The notes beneath the pieces are model-generated. The model saw only the letters and a program-made list of their open reading frames with translations. It was not told the origin of the DNA and did not search any database. From CAVQUE01 sp046290435 (GTDB lineage: Bacteria; Actinomycetota; Acidimicrobiia; Acidimicrobiales; UBA8592): a DNA stretch of 64,000 nucleotides. The stretch is taken from the NCBI GenBank assembly GCA_046290435.1, contig JBKAGO010000051.1, positions 1 to 64,000 of the forward strand, written 5' to 3'. This document shows positions 26,862 through 35,651 of the stretch, piece after piece (positions within the stretch are counted from its first letter, which is position 1; every line of letters begins with the position of its first letter). The translations under genes and the position numbers were made by a program.

Positions 26862-29800
26862 GGGCGACCTCGCCGCCCCGCACGGCGAGCGGCAGCGCGC
26901 CTCCCTGCGCGATCGGATGCGACGACGGGACGACCGGCGCCCGTGGCGCCGCCGGCAGCGACGGGCTCCTCGGCCGGTGCGGCTTCGGCGGCGAATGCGT
27001 CGGCGAGCTCGTTGACCGTGGGATAGCGGAACAGATCGACGAGCGAGATGGTTCGTGCGAGCTTGTTCTCGAGGGCCTCGCGCAGCGTGACCACCTGCAG
27101 CGAGTTGCCGCCGTGATCGAAGAACGTGCGGTTGCGATCGATCGTGTCGGTCTTGAGCGTGTCGCGCCACGCAGTCTCGATGAGACCCGCGAGCTCGGCC
27201 GAATCCATGGGCCGAGCCGTTGCCGGGGCACTGGGACGCTGCCGCTGTGGCGCGGCCTCGACGGGCGCCTCGGCGGCCCCGCCGCCGAGGTCCATCGCGG
27301 CCAGCGCGAGGCGGTCGACCTTGCCGTTGGGGGTGGTCGGCAACGTGGCGTGCCAGCGGTACTTCTCCGGGACCATGTGCGAAGGCAGCACCGTACGCAA
27401 CCCACCGACGAGCGCAGCGGTCTCGGCGTGGCGCTCCGCGTCGACGGGCACGAGATGGCCTACCAGGCGGGCATCGTCGCCCTCGCCGTGGACGACGACG
27501 ACGGCTTCGGCGACATCGTCGCGTCCTTCGAGTGCCGCTTCGATCTCGCCGAGCTCGATGCGATGACCGCGCAGCTTCACCTGGCTGTCGGCACGACCCA
27601 GGAACTCGAGGATGCCGTCGCTGCGCCAGCGAACCAGGTCGCCGGTGCGGTAGAGCCGCTCGCCGTCGATGGTGACGAAGCGCTCGGCGGTGAGCTCGGG
27701 GCGGCGGTGGTACCCGCGGGTGACGCCGAGGCCACCGATGAGCAACTCGCCGATGGCACCCCCAGGACGCAGCGCCCCGCCAGGGCCGGCGACCCGCACG
27801 AACGTGTTGGCCAATGCCTGCCCGATCGGCAGGCCGCTGCCGTCGAGATCGTCCGCCGTGACGACGTGTGCGGTCGACCAGATGGTGGTCTCGGTCGGGC
27901 CGTAGACGTTGACGACCGTGCCGCCGACGTTGGCCACGAGGTCGCGTGCGACCGACATCGGGCAGGCCTCGCCGCCGACGAGCATCGTGTGGAGGCGACC
28001 GAGGGCCTCGTGGCTGGCGGGATCGGCGAGGATGATCCGGGCTTCCGATGGTGTGCACTGCAGGTGCGTGACGCCGTGGGCCTCGATGAGCGAGGCATAG
28101 GTCTCGATGGTGTCGGGCACCGCGCTGTCGACGAGGAAGTGGCGGCGCACGTCGTCGAGCTGGTGGAGCTGGGCCAGCACGGTCTCGGCGTCGATGCCGA
28201 AATCGACCAGCGCAGCGATCTCGTCGACGTCGGCGCCGGCGATCTCCTCGGCCATGGCCACGCAGGTCTCGACATCGCCGAACAGGCCGCTGGTCTCGAA
28301 GTACCGAGCGAAGGCGACCTCGAGGAGGGCGTCGAGATCCTCGGGAGTGAGGCCCATCAGCAGCCCGTCGGACTCGGTGGCGGTGGGGTCGAAGGTCGGG
28401 AACGCGCTGGCGTGGTCCTTGACGAGCATGACCGAGTCGCGCAGGTAGCCCTTCATGGGCTCGCGGACGGTCTCGCGGACGTTGTCGTCGGCGACGAAGG
28501 TGTGCAGCATCAGCGACACCGTGCCCCGCCCCGGGTGGCCGGCTTCGTCCCATGCTGCGCGATAGGCGGCGACCTTCTCGCGGACCTCGTCGACGCTCTG
28601 GCCGAGGAGGTGCGTGAGCAGGTTGTATCCCTCGCGCCCGGCGAGCCGGAAGGACTCGATGTTGCCGGCGGTGGTGTACCAGAGCGGCAGGTCGGCCTGG
28701 ATCGGCCGGGGCAGGGTCGTGACCTCGACGTCGCCGGTGGGGCCGGGATAGGTGACCGTCTCGCCGCGCCACAGGGCCCGGAGCTCGCCGATCTGCTCGA
28801 TGAGTGCCGACTTGGGCTGTCCGTGGTTCTGGGGCCGGAAGACGAAGTCGTGGGGGTGCCAGCCCGCGGCGATGGCCATACCGGTTCGCCCGCCCGAGAT
28901 GCGGTCGACGACGGCCCATTCCTCGGCGACCCGGGCCGGGTGGTGCAGGGGCAGCACGCAGCTGCCGGCGCGCAGCGACACGTTCTCGGTGATGGCGGCG
29001 AGCGCAGCGCTGGTGACCGAGGGATTGGGGAACGGTCCGCCGAAGGCGTTGAAGTGCCGTTCGGGTGTCCACACCGCGACGAAGCCGCGTTCGTCGGCGA
29101 AGCGGGCGGCATCGAAGAGCACCTCGTACTCGCCACCGCCCTCGGCGCCCTCGCTACCGAAGAAGAACAGGCTCATGTCGAGGCGGGTGGAGCCACGACC
29201 GGGCGCCTTGGGGCGCATCGCGGCGAGGCCCTCGTACAGCACGACCTTCCAGCCGTGCACCAGGGGATGGAAGAGCTCGAGCACCGAGATGTCGAACGAC
29301 AGCGTGGTGACCGACAGCCACACGCCGTCGTCGGTGCCGAGGTGGGGTTCCATGGCCCGCAGGAAGCTGTCGACGTTGCCGTGTTCGACCATGACGCCCT
29401 TCGGGCGGCCCGTCGAGCCGGAGGTGTACATGACGTAAGCCAGCGCGTCGGGGCCAACAGCGACGAGTTCAACGAGTTCGGCACCGGTGGGGTCGGCTGC
29501 GACCGCAGCGATGTCGACGGCCACCGGGCCACGGACCGGGAGATGGGCGGCATCGTCGGTGACGATGACGGCCATGGCCGCGTCCTCGGCCATGAAGGCC
29601 AGCCGTTCGCGCGGGAACCGGGGGTCGAGGGGCACATAGGCCGCCCCTGCCATCAACACGCCCAGCACACCGGTGACCATGTCGATGCCGGGTGCGGTGG
29701 CCACACCCACGAGGTCGCCCGGGGCGACACCCGCCTCCACCAGGCGGGCGCCGATGCGCCGTGCCCGGCGGTCGAGTTCGCCGTAGGTGAGCTCACGCCC

Positions 29801-31528
29801 ACGGTGCACCACCGCGACGGTGTCGGGCTGGGTGGCGGCAACGGCGGCGAAACGCTCGTGGAGACCGCCGGCGAAGGCCGACGCGTCGGCCCGGCCGCCG
29901 AGGTCGACGAGGTCGGCGGCCGCGGCGGCACCGACCACGGGGAGGGATCCGGTGACCGTGTCGACGCCGGCGGCGTCGATGGCGGCGACGAAGGCGGCGA
30001 GGCCCTCGCGCAGCGCCGCAGCCGTTGCCGGTTCGGCGCGCACCTGCAACGTGATGTCGCCGCCGTCGACGACGAACTGCACCGGCGCGTCGCAGCGATC
30101 GCCGGGACCGACGATCGCGATCGAGGGCCGCGGCGCGTCGGGCGGCCCGTCGACCTGCACCGGCATGCGCTGGGCGAGATCGGCGAGGATCGGGCCCCGC
30201 CGGCGGGCCTCCGCGATGGTGGCGGCCACCTCGGCGATCGATCGGCCGACCGGGGCATCGGGCGCGGCCGAGACCGTGGCGGGCACCAGCGTGCGGAACC
30301 ACGGCGAGAGCTCGGTTCCGTGACCGGTGTCGGTGCGCACGTCGACGGTGCCCGTCGCTGCATCGCTGCGGGCGAGGGCGAACAGCGCTGCGATGGCCTC
30401 GGCCCGGGACGCGTCGGCGACACACACCGTCTCGGTGGACACCAGCGCCAGCGTCGGATCGACCGGGGCGAACGCGACATCCACGACATCGAGACGCCGG
30501 GACCACCAGCGCTCGTTGCGGACGGTGGCCTCTTGGACCGCGGCCAGGGTGTCGAGCAGCGCCGAGGGGTCGGGAAGGACCGAGCCGACCGTGACCGATG
30601 CAGGGGCATCGTCGCGCACCCAGCCGCTCAGCCGGACCGGCACCGTGGTGGTTGCAACAGTGACGGTCATACGCCGCCCGGCCCGATCGATGTCGATCAC
30701 GGTGCCGGGCAGCGCCGGCGAACCGGCGACCGGGGTGTGTGCCTCGCTCCGATGGGCGTCCGCCATCTCGCAGCTGCCGACGAGAAGGAGCGTGGTGTCG
30801 TCGAGCTGGAGCAGGGGTCGGCCCACCCGGTTGATGGTGGGCCCGAAATCGAGCGCCCGGACGAGGCGATCGATCTCTGCTGCCGCCATCGAATGGGGCA
30901 CCAGGGCCCCGGCGGGGACGGGACGCTCGTAGCGGCCGCAGTAACGCCCGGAACCGACCTGTGGCGTGCGATCGAGCGACCCGTCGACGAGTTGTTCGAC
31001 GAGGCGCTCGAAGGAGTCGCCGGCCGCTGCGAAACACTTGAGGTTGATGGAACGGGTGGTCTCGTCGGCGCTGACGGCGAAGCTCGACGCTGCGAGCACG
31101 TCGCCTTCGTCGACGCCGGACTCGACGACATGCCAACTGACCGCGTACTCGGTCTCGCCGGCGAGGATCGCCCACATGGGGGTGTGCAGCCCGGCGTAGG
31201 CCGGGAGCGGGCCGTCGTGGAAGTTCACGGCGAGACCGACCGATGCGATCATGTCGTCGCCGATGATGCGAAGGTTCCCGACGCTCAACAACAGGTCGGG
31301 GCGGGTGCGTTCGAGGTAGGCCCCGAAATCGTCCCATGCGACGCGGTCGATCCCGGCGTCGTCGGCCCAGGCGCCGATGGCGTCGTCGTCGGAGCTGATG
31401 GCCACGACGCGCAGTCCCGCGTCGATCAGGCGGCCGGCGCACGAGGCCACCAGCGGGTGGTCTCCCACGAACGCGACCGTCCCGTAGGGGGTCTGTGCCT
31501 CGTCTGGTGAGCTGTTCATGTGCTCCAT
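26858..31528 (-). CDS. NRPS: formyltransferase, C-lobe, adenylation domain split by luciferase-like monooxygenase, carrier protein
   Basis: A 1556-residue loading/first module. Residues 1-~315 resemble methionyl-tRNA formyltransferase, with Asn102/His104 in VNFHDGPLP and Asp140 in SGVDEGDVL. About 340-530 resembles only the C-terminal lobe of a condensation domain; no HHxxxDG is present. The adenylation domain starts at ~556: A3 YTSGSTGRPKG, A4 SFDIS. It is interrupted at ~770-1130 by an FMN-type luciferase-like monooxygenase (MupA/Atu3671-like; MSLFFFGSEG, VWTPERHF, AGWHPHDF), then resumes with A5 NVYGPTETTIW, A7 YRTGDL, A8 and A10 NGKVDR. Carrier: GGNSL, Ser1476. The code by eye is D-I-L-Q-L-G-V-I-W-K, glycine-like. 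Start is ATG 31528 or 31519. The stop overlaps the PKS start. Confidence 0.93.
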   Translation of the reverse strand: MEHMNSSPDEAQTPYGTVAFVGDHPLVASCAGRLIDAGLRVVAISSDDDAIGAWADDAGIDRVAWDDFGAYLERTRPDLLLSVGNLRIIGDDMIASVGLAVNFHDGPLPAYAGLHTPMWAILAGETEYAVSWHVVESGVDEGDVLAASSFAVSADETTRSINLKCFAAAGDSFERLVEQLVDGSLDRTPQVGSGRYCGRYERPVPAGALVPHSMAAAEIDRLVRALDFGPTINRVGRPLLQLDDTTLLLVGSCEMADAHRSEAHTPVAGSPALPGTVIDIDRAGRRMTVTVATTTVPVRLSGWVRDDAPASVTVGSVLPDPSALLDTLAAVQEATVRNERWWSRRLDVVDVAFAPVDPTLALVSTETVCVADASRAEAIAALFALARSDAATGTVDVRTDTGHGTELSPWFRTLVPATVSAAPDAPVGRSIAEVAATIAEARRRGPILADLAQRMPVQVDGPPDAPRPSIAIVGPGDRCDAPVQFVVDGGDITLQVRAEPATAAALREGLAAFVAAIDAAGVDTVTGSLPVVGAAAAADLVDLGGRADASAFAGGLHERFAAVAATQPDTVAVVHRGRELTYGELDRRARRIGARLVEAGVAPGDLVGVATAPGIDMVTGVLGVLMAGAAYVPLDPRFPRERLAFMAEDAAMAVIVTDDAAHLPVRGPVAVDIAAVAADPTGAELVELVAVGPDALAYVMYTSGSTGRPKGVMVEHGNVDSFLRAMEPHLGTDDGVWLSVTTLSFDISVLELFHPLVHGWKVVLYEGLAAMRPKAPGRGSTRLDMSLFFFGSEGAEGGGEYEVLFDAARFADERGFVAVWTPERHFNAFGGPFPNPSVTSAALAAITENVSLRAGSCVLPLHHPARVAEEWAVVDRISGGRTGMAIAAGWHPHDFVFRPQNHGQPKSALIEQIGELRALWRGETVTYPGPTGDVEVTTLPRPIQADLPLWYTTAGNIESFRLAGREGYNLLTHLLGQSVDEVREKVAAYRAAWDEAGHPGRGTVSLMLHTFVADDNVRETVREPMKGYLRDSVMLVKDHASAFPTFDPTATESDGLLMGLTPEDLDALLEVAFARYFETSGLFGDVETCVAMAEEIAGADVDEIAALVDFGIDAETVLAQLHQLDDVRRHFLVDSAVPDTIETYASLIEAHGVTHLQCTPSEARIILADPASHEALGRLHTMLVGGEACPMSVARDLVANVGGTVVNVYGPTETTIWSTAHVVTADDLDGSGLPIGQALANTFVRVAGPGGALRPGGAIGELLIGGLGVTRGYHRRPELTAERFVTIDGERLYRTGDLVRWRSDGILEFLGRADSQVKLRGHRIELGEIEAALEGRDDVAEAVVVVHGEGDDARLVGHLVPVDAERHAETAALVGGLRTVLPSHMVPEKYRWHATLPTTPNGKVDRLALAAMDLGGGAAEAPVEAAPQRQRPSAPATARPMDSAELAGLIETAWRDTLKTDTIDRNRTFFDHGGNSLQVVTLREALENKLARTISLVDLFRYPTVNELADAFAAEAAPAEEPVAAGGATGAGRPVVASDRAGRRAAARRAGRRGRP

Positions 31529-31598
31529 CCCGCCGGATCGCGTGTGACCGTCGGATCAACTGTCGTACGAACCGACACGAGCCCATCGGCATCGTCGT

Positions 31599-31612
31599 CC
31601 CTCAGCTGAGGG
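31599..31612. promoter_or_regulatory. 14-bp perfect palindrome upstream of the NRPS
   Basis: CCCTCAGCTGAGGG lies 71 bp upstream of the NRPS start, in the 246-bp gap that must hold the NRPS-PKS promoter. It could be an operator for a dimeric regulator, but it also lies downstream of the sugar transferase and could be part of a terminator. Confidence 0.35.
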
Positions 31613-31774
31613 CACCACGCTATTCGGGATGGACCCCCTCGCGCGCCCCAGGCCGGGAGTTCGCGGTGCAAGCCCGTCGAGCGGGTCCGCCGGGGCCCAC
31701 CCGGAGTCGTCGCGATGATCACCGCCGTCGACCGTTGTCTCCACTCTCGACGAAACACGAGGTGATCCGTCGTG

Positions 31775-33388
31775 TCAGGAGGCATCCTCGTCGCCACGCC
31801 CGACGAGGCCCTTGAGCGCGCGGACGATCACCGACTGGGCGGTGAGGATGAGAATGACCAGGTCGAGGCTGATCGACCAGTTCTTGACATAGAACAGGTC
31901 GAGTCGGCGGTACGACGCGAACGAGGGGTTGTCCCTGGCCTCGACCTGCCACAGGCCGGTGATGCCCGGGCGCACGTTGTGGCGCTCGCGGAGCTCTTCG
32001 TCGAAGGACTCGACCTCGGTGGGCAGCGCGGGCCGGGGACCGACGAGGCTCATCTCGCCGCGCAGGACGTTGAGGAGCTGGGGCAGTTCGTCGATCGAGG
32101 TGAACCGCAGGAGATGTCCGATGCGGGTCACCCGGGGGTCGCGGTTGACCTTGAGCAGGGGTCCGGTGCGGGCGTTCTGCGACTGCACCTCGTGGAGGCG
32201 GGCCTCGGCGTCGGTGGCCATGGTCCGCAGCTTCCACAACCGGAAGTGCTGGCCACCGAACCCGACGCGTTCCTGGCGGAAGAACACCGGGCCGCGGTCC
32301 TCGAGCTTGATGATCGCCGCGGCGAGCACCAGGAAGGGGGCGATGACGACGATGCCGACGCCTGCGAGCACGATGTCGACGACCCGCTTCAGCACCAGCT
32401 GCCACTGCTTGAGGTTCGGCCGGTCGACATAGAGGAGCGGCTCGTGGACGACCGGGGCCAGCTGGACCCGCTGGGACGAGATCCCGGCGATGCCCATCGT
32501 GAGGTGGACGTGGTGGCCGGCGGCGGTGAGCTGTTCGACGGCCACGGCGCGGTCGACCGGGTTGAGCTCGTCGACGACCACGAAGGCGCCGTTCGCGCCG
32601 GCGCTCTCCATGACCTCGAGCACGTCGCGGGGCTCGCCGAGCCAGTCGGGCGACGCGGCGCCGAGCATGCGGTCGGCCACGACGCCCTTGACCCGGTAGC
32701 CGGCCTCGACGTGGTCGGACAACAGATCCATCAGGTCACGGGTGCCGGGGCCGCCCCCGACGATGACGACGCTGCGGCAGTACCGACCCTGGGAGCGGGC
32801 GGTGCGGATCCAGCCGTCGAAGATGCTGCGCCCGATGATCAGGAACACGAACAGCAAGATGCCTGCGGTCAGGTCGGCGCCGAGATGCAGTTCGGTCGTG
32901 GCCAGCAGGTCGAGGAACAAGATGCCGGGTATGACCAGGGCCGCGACGCGGCTGATCGCGGCCAGTTCGGCCGAGCGCACGCTGCTGACCCGCGACTTGT
33001 AGAGGTCGAACAGGACGAGCAGCCACAGGGTCGCGGCGCTCGATATCGCGATGACGAGCCAGTACCGACGGAGCGACTCGTGGTTGGACCAGTCGGTCCA
33101 GGGGGCCAGGAACGAAAACGTCCAGGCGAGGGCGACGGCGAGGACGTCGAGGCCGATGAGGAAGACCCGTGGGACGTTGATCCGGGACGTGCGAGCCGGA
33201 GGGGACGCGACGACTTCGAGTGCTGGTCGATCGTCGACGTCGAGATCGAGATCGTCGTCGGTGTGCGCAACCGTCAAGACTTCGCCCTTCATGTCGGTTT
33301 CCGCCTGGCCCGACTTACCAGTGCCGCCTAAGAACGTAGCGCCTGCATAGGCCACATCTCCAGCACTGGAGCGGCGACTTGTGGTCAT
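31775..33388 (-). CDS. polyprenyl-phosphate hexose-1-phosphate transferase (WcaJ/RfbP type)
   Basis: A 537-residue membrane enzyme that starts exopolysaccharide or glycan repeat units by moving a sugar-1-phosphate from a nucleotide sugar to undecaprenyl phosphate. An acidic cytoplasmic leader precedes four N-terminal TM helices (~76-96, 108-126, 146-165, 172-190). A Rossmann-like region SVVIVGGGPGTRDL and a fifth membrane helix (~345-370) follow. The catalytic C-terminal domain has VFFRQERVGFGG, RFTSIDELPQLLNVLRGEMS and LVGPRPALP. ATG 33388 has a strong AGGAGGT site. No other polysaccharide genes sit beside it, so it may be a solitary initiating transferase. Confidence 0.93.
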   Translation of the reverse strand: MTTSRRSSAGDVAYAGATFLGGTGKSGQAETDMKGEVLTVAHTDDDLDLDVDDRPALEVVASPPARTSRINVPRVFLIGLDVLAVALAWTFSFLAPWTDWSNHESLRRYWLVIAISSAATLWLLVLFDLYKSRVSSVRSAELAAISRVAALVIPGILFLDLLATTELHLGADLTAGILLFVFLIIGRSIFDGWIRTARSQGRYCRSVVIVGGGPGTRDLMDLLSDHVEAGYRVKGVVADRMLGAASPDWLGEPRDVLEVMESAGANGAFVVVDELNPVDRAVAVEQLTAAGHHVHLTMGIAGISSQRVQLAPVVHEPLLYVDRPNLKQWQLVLKRVVDIVLAGVGIVVIAPFLVLAAAIIKLEDRGPVFFRQERVGFGGQHFRLWKLRTMATDAEARLHEVQSQNARTGPLLKVNRDPRVTRIGHLLRFTSIDELPQLLNVLRGEMSLVGPRPALPTEVESFDEELRERHNVRPGITGLWQVEARDNPSFASYRRLDLFYVKNWSISLDLVILILTAQSVIVRALKGLVGRGDEDAS

Positions 33389-33572
33389 TTCTCGACCTCC
33401 TGTACCGCCAGTGTTTCGAGTCCGTGTCGGACCCGTGTCGAACCCGTGACCTGGGCCGACGCGGCGCAGCGGCGCCTCCGGACGAGTATCGCTCGCGGGC
33501 GCGGGGAGCCGCATGGGCCGAACTCCCCGGTTCGGGAGAGCCCGTCGCACGAGATGGTGACGGACGTCATGT

Positions 33573-34691
33573 TCAGCGCACCGATTCCTGCATACGCGCG
33601 GCATCGACGACGGGCAGCCGGCGTGCCAGCATCTCGACGACGCCGTCGGCGCCGTCGGCGAGATCGATCGTCTGACGCCGGGGGCCGTTGGCGCTGCGAC
33701 CTTCGATGTGAACGACCGTGCCCTCGCGGACCACCCGGTCGACCGCGGCCACCGGGATCCGGACGAACGCCTGGGCGAGCGCCTCGTCGGGGCCGACCTC
33801 GACCAGGCGGTCGAGCATCGGCTGAAATGCCTCGACCGAGACTTCGTGGAGGTGGAACGTCGTCTCGGTCATGCAGGCAACACGACGCCGGGGACCGGCA
33901 GAAGTCGCGGCTTCCCAGAACCAGTAGTCGGCACCATCGTCGATACCTCCGTCGTCGTGGTCTGCATCGGCGGCGGCCGCCTGGGCCGGAACAGGGGCGA
34001 GCGGGGCAGCCATGGCAGGGGCCGGGGTGGCGGCGGCCGGCGCGGCGGCCACACCCGCAGAGGCAGCACCCGGAGCAACGAAGGCCGGAGCGCCGCCATG
34101 ACCGGCACCGGGGTCGGGCACCGGCGCCCCGACCGCAACAGGCATCGCCATGGGCTGGGCGTCCGAAGAGGCGGGAGCGGCTTCGACGGTGTCGCCATCG
34201 GCCACTCCGGCATCGTCGCCGGCGCTGTCGTCGGCGCCATCGCCGGCGTTGCGGCGGCGCCGCAACATGGCGACCAGGCCGATGATGGCGATGACCGCCA
34301 GACCGACGAGTACCGGACCGACCAACGATCCGAGCGAGAAGCCGGCGCCGACCACCTCGATGTCATAGGCCAACACCGCGCTGTCGAGTCCGCAGTCGGC
34401 CAGGATCGCGGCCGCACCCGGAGTCGCCTCGGCAGGGACGATCACCGAGGCAACGAATGAACCCGCGGCATCGGAGACCGCCGAACCGACACGGACCTCG
34501 GCGACACCGGCGCCCTCGAAGAACAGGGCCACATCGGTGTTGGGCCGGCACTCGCCGTTGTTGGTCACCGTCACCTCGGCCCCTGCTCGGGCCTGCGCGA
34601 CCCCCTGTGCCAGGGCGCTCGCTGTGGTGACCGAGAGGAGTGTCGCGATCACGGTCGCGACGACGATCGGGAAACGTACTGTCCTACGCAT
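33573..34691 (-). CDS. single-pass surface membrane protein of unknown function
   Basis: A 372-residue type I membrane protein that I do not recognise. The signal peptide (TVIATLLSVTTASALAQG) is followed by a ~85-residue extracytoplasmic domain with two Cys (GECRPNTD, LADCGLDS), probably an Ig-like disulphide-bonded fold. A TM helix (~118-140) precedes RRRRN. A long Ala/Pro/Asp-rich cytoplasmic linker leads to a C-terminal folded segment (~255-372, ADYWFWEAATSAGPRRR...). The latter is rich in charged strands, with no catalytic motif seen. It may couple an external signal or adhesion to a cytoplasmic domain; that is speculation. Confidence 0.75.
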   Translation of the reverse strand: MRRTVRFPIVVATVIATLLSVTTASALAQGVAQARAGAEVTVTNNGECRPNTDVALFFEGAGVAEVRVGSAVSDAAGSFVASVIVPAEATPGAAAILADCGLDSAVLAYDIEVVGAGFSLGSLVGPVLVGLAVIAIIGLVAMLRRRRNAGDGADDSAGDDAGVADGDTVEAAPASSDAQPMAMPVAVGAPVPDPGAGHGGAPAFVAPGAASAGVAAAPAAATPAPAMAAPLAPVPAQAAAADADHDDGGIDDGADYWFWEAATSAGPRRRVACMTETTFHLHEVSVEAFQPMLDRLVEVGPDEALAQAFVRIPVAAVDRVVREGTVVHIEGRSANGPRRQTIDLADGADGVVEMLARRLPVVDAARMQESVR

Positions 34692-34782
34692 GGGTCATCC
34701 ATCGACCGAACTGGCGGCGTCGTGAGCATTGCGGCGTGCACCCCATCGAACGTCCTACCCACATCGCCGGTTCCGAACCTGC

Positions 34783-34788
34783 TAGACA
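34783..34788 (+). promoter_or_regulatory. -10 hexamer, leaderless type (EthD-like gene)
   Basis: TAGACA ends 8 nt before GTG 34797, which is the reason this GTG is preferred as start. Confidence 0.45.
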
Positions 34789-34796
34789 CGACGACC

Positions 34797-35600
34797 GTGA
34801 ACGATCATCCCGTCAGAGTCGGCAGCATGCTCTACACCCTCGTCGATCCCGAGGTGGGTCACGAGGTGGCCTACAACCGGTGGTACGAGCGAGATCACTT
34901 CTACGCCGGGTGCATGATCGGGCCGTGGCTGTTCGCCGGGAAACGGTGGGTGTCCACCCGGGCGCTGAAGGACCTGCGGTTCCCCGCCGACAGCACCGTC
35001 ACCGACCCGGTCGATCGCGGTTCCTATCTCGCCACCTACTGGGTGCACGAGGGCCATCACGACGACCACTTCAGCTGGGCCAGCACCCAGGTGTGGGAGC
35101 TCTACGGCGCCGGTCGCGGGTTCAGCGAACGTCGCCACGCCCACACGGTCATGTTCGAATCGCCGTGGTCGCAGTACCGCGACGCCGATCCCGTGCCCAT
35201 CGAGTTGGCGCTCGACCACGGCTACGGCGGCCTCGTCAGCGTGTTCGTCGATCGGGCCGAGGGCCACGACGACGCGGAGCTGCGTGCGGTTCTCGAGGCC
35301 CAGGCTGCCGAGCACCTCTTCGGCGAGGGCTCTCCCGTCGCGTCGGCAGTGTCGTGGAAACCGATCCCCCGCAACGACGAGATCGACGGCAACGCCCCGA
35401 TGGACCTGGGCTCCCCCACCGGCGGCGACGAGCGCACCCTGCAGCTCTTCTTCGTCGAGGCCGATCCCTCGATGTGCTGGCAGCAGTTCCGCGACTACGC
35501 GGCGGCCATCGATGCCAGCGGCGTCGCCTCCGTCGCCCTGGCTGCGCCGTTCATCCCCACGATCGTCGGGACCGACACCTACACCGACCAGCTCTGGTAG
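34797..35600 (+). CDS. conserved hypothetical, probable dimeric alpha/beta-barrel (EthD/NIPSNAP-like)
   Basis: A 267-residue soluble protein, not firmly recognised. The opening VGSMLYTLVDPEVGHEVAYN followed by WYERDHFYAGCM resembles the EthD-type start in which a small ferredoxin-like barrel binds a hydrophobic ligand. A second similar half (ERTLQLFFVEADPSMCWQQF) suggests an internal duplication. No signal peptide. The start is uncertain: GTG 34797 has a -10 hexamer 8 nt upstream; the frame stays open to 34722, and ATG 34828 is not in this frame. Confidence 0.65.
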   Translation: MNDHPVRVGSMLYTLVDPEVGHEVAYNRWYERDHFYAGCMIGPWLFAGKRWVSTRALKDLRFPADSTVTDPVDRGSYLATYWVHEGHHDDHFSWASTQVWELYGAGRGFSERRHAHTVMFESPWSQYRDADPVPIELALDHGYGGLVSVFVDRAEGHDDAELRAVLEAQAAEHLFGEGSPVASAVSWKPIPRNDEIDGNAPMDLGSPTGGDERTLQLFFVEADPSMCWQQFRDYAAAIDASGVASVALAAPFIPTIVGTDTYTDQLW

Positions 35601-35651
35601 CGGGGTCGGCCGGCGCTTCGCCCGCCAAGGCGGCGAATGCGGCGGGCGGCT

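Noticed and set aside
22149..27026. Very long plus-strand open frame opposite the PKS (also 26849-31510 opposite the NRPS)
   Set aside because: Val/Gly/Asp-rich antisense shadows of high-GC genes, with no domain motifs; the opposite strand carries full catalytic motif sets.
20376..29072. Minus-strand open frame extending the PKS frame upstream to 29072
   Set aside because: Upstream of ATG 26861 the frame only shadows the NRPS gene with Arg/Pro-rich sequence; the KS domain starts right after 26861, where an ATGA overlap marks the true start.
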